Below, piece after piece: positions 34,907 through 35,613 of a stretch of 35,613 nt of DNA. The stretch is taken from NCBI GenBank assembly GCA_022764275.1, contig JALERH010000062.1:1-35613 (forward strand). Direction: 5' to 3'. The notes beneath the pieces were generated by a model that saw only the letters and a list, made by a program, of their open reading frames with translations, made no database searches and was not told the origin of the DNA. Within the stretch, counting starts at the first letter, position 1; each line of letters starts with the position of its first letter. This stretch comes from Blautia sp. (lineage in GTDB: Bacteria > Bacillota > Clostridia > Lachnospirales > Lachnospiraceae). The translations under genes were made by a program, and so were the position numbers.

Positions 34907-35613
34907 ATGGACCATACTCTTGCCCTGATCGGGCGCGTACACCAGGGGGATAAAGAGGCAAGAGATACCTTATTTGAAGAAAACATCGGCCTGGTTTACA
35001 GCGTTGCCCGCCGTTTTCTGGGAAGAGGAGTGGAGATGGAAGACCTTTTCCAGATTGGAAGCATCGGGCTTCTGAAAGCTGTGGACAAATTTGATGTGAC
35101 GTTTGATGTGAAATTTTCCACATATGCGGTACCTATGATCGCAGGAGAGATCAAGCGGTATCTTCGGGACGACGGTATTTTAAAGGTAAGCCGTTCTCTG
35201 AAAGAGACAAATTACAAAATTTATCAGCAGCGGGAATGCCTGGAGCGCACTTTGGGACGGGAACCTACTCTGTCTGAACTTTCCGAAGCCATGAAGCTTC
35301 CTGTGGAGGAGCTGGTACTTACTCTGGAATCCGGGGCGGAAGTGGAATCTCTTCATAAAACGATTTACCAGGGAGACGGAAATGAGATTTCCCTTCTTGA
35401 CAAGCTTCCGGAAAAAGAAAATCAGCAGGAGGTACTGCTGAATAAAATTCTGCTGGAAGAAATTCTGGGAATCCTGGAACCAAAAGAGCGTCAGCTTATT
35501 TATATGAGGTATTTCCAGGACATGACCCAGACGCAGATTGCGGAAAGGATGGGGATTTCTCAGGTTCAGGTATCCAGGATGGAAAAAAGGATTCTGAAAA
35601 GGCTGAGGGAGAA
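34907..35613 (+). CDS. sigF: Sporulation sigma factor sigma F (3' end outside window)
   Basis: The frame starts at the ATG at 34907 behind AAGGAGG (34896-34902) and stays open to the end of the window: 235 codons, nearly the full length expected (about 240-255). Region 2 is clear, with EMEDLFQIGSIGLLKAVDKFD and FSTYAVPMIAGEIKRYLRDDG (core binding and -10 recognition). Region 3 (REPTLSELSEAMKLP) and region 4 with its HTH (QTQIAERMGISQVQVSRMEKRIL) follow. Its place after spoIIAA and spoIIAB identifies it as sigma F and not sigma G. It directs the first forespore-specific genes. Confidence 0.95.
   Translation, partial: MDHTLALIGRVHQGDKEARDTLFEENIGLVYSVARRFLGRGVEMEDLFQIGSIGLLKAVDKFDVTFDVKFSTYAVPMIAGEIKRYLRDDGILKVSRSLKETNYKIYQQRECLERTLGREPTLSELSEAMKLPVEELVLTLESGAEVESLHKTIYQGDGNEISLLDKLPEKENQQEVLLNKILLEEILGILEPKERQLIYMRYFQDMTQTQIAERMGISQVQVSRMEKRILKRLRE

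Overview
The window is a stretch of ordinary chromosome from a spore-forming, low-to-mid-GC Firmicute. It looks most like a Clostridia of the Lachnospiraceae type. This is inferred from gene content, not from a database match: a spoIIAA-spoIIAB-sigF operon, a small acid-soluble spore protein, AddAB instead of RecBCD, a valine T-box in front of valS, strong AAGGAGG ribosome binding sites, and typical sigma-A promoters (TTGACA, 17 bases, TATAGT or TAAAAT). I see no phage, IS element, CRISPR array, tRNA or rRNA.

Layout. 1-309 is the end of an ABC exporter, closed by a bidirectional terminator. Next come helD (RNA polymerase recycling), a lipoprotein with its own promoter, and a 530-base non-coding stretch that holds a large imperfect inverted repeat. 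4395-8059 carries a SAM methyltransferase, hslO (Hsp33) and nadE. A small minus-strand membrane protein follows, converging on nadE. addB-addA (8646-15683) encodes the recombination helicase-nuclease and meets a minus-strand RsmF-like rRNA methyltransferase tail to tail, with two bases between them. An AT-rich divergent control region then leads into a PadR / DUF1700 / DUF4097 / PspC envelope-stress-like cassette and a spore-protein gene that starts with TTG. 19851-25853 is a four-gene run: uridine phosphorylase, deoxyribose-phosphate aldolase, an ABC ATPase and a very large FtsX-type permease with an extracytoplasmic coiled coil of about 475 residues. 25877-28935 is the T-box-controlled valS, followed closely by an LTA-synthase-type sulfatase. 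folC, a 50-residue protein and a zinc-ribbon/TPR membrane protein form the next group. The window ends inside sigF of the spoIIA operon.

How the parts work together. Most of the window is core housekeeping: nucleotide, folate and NAD metabolism, tRNA charging, DNA repair and the start of sporulation. The less familiar parts are the coiled-coil ABC permease joined to nucleoside salvage, the palindromic element at 4043-4291, the PadR-controlled envelope cassette with overlapping palindromes in its promoter, the FMN_bind-like protein without the usual flavin motif, and the small unnamed proteins. I did not find a clearly new defence or mobile system.
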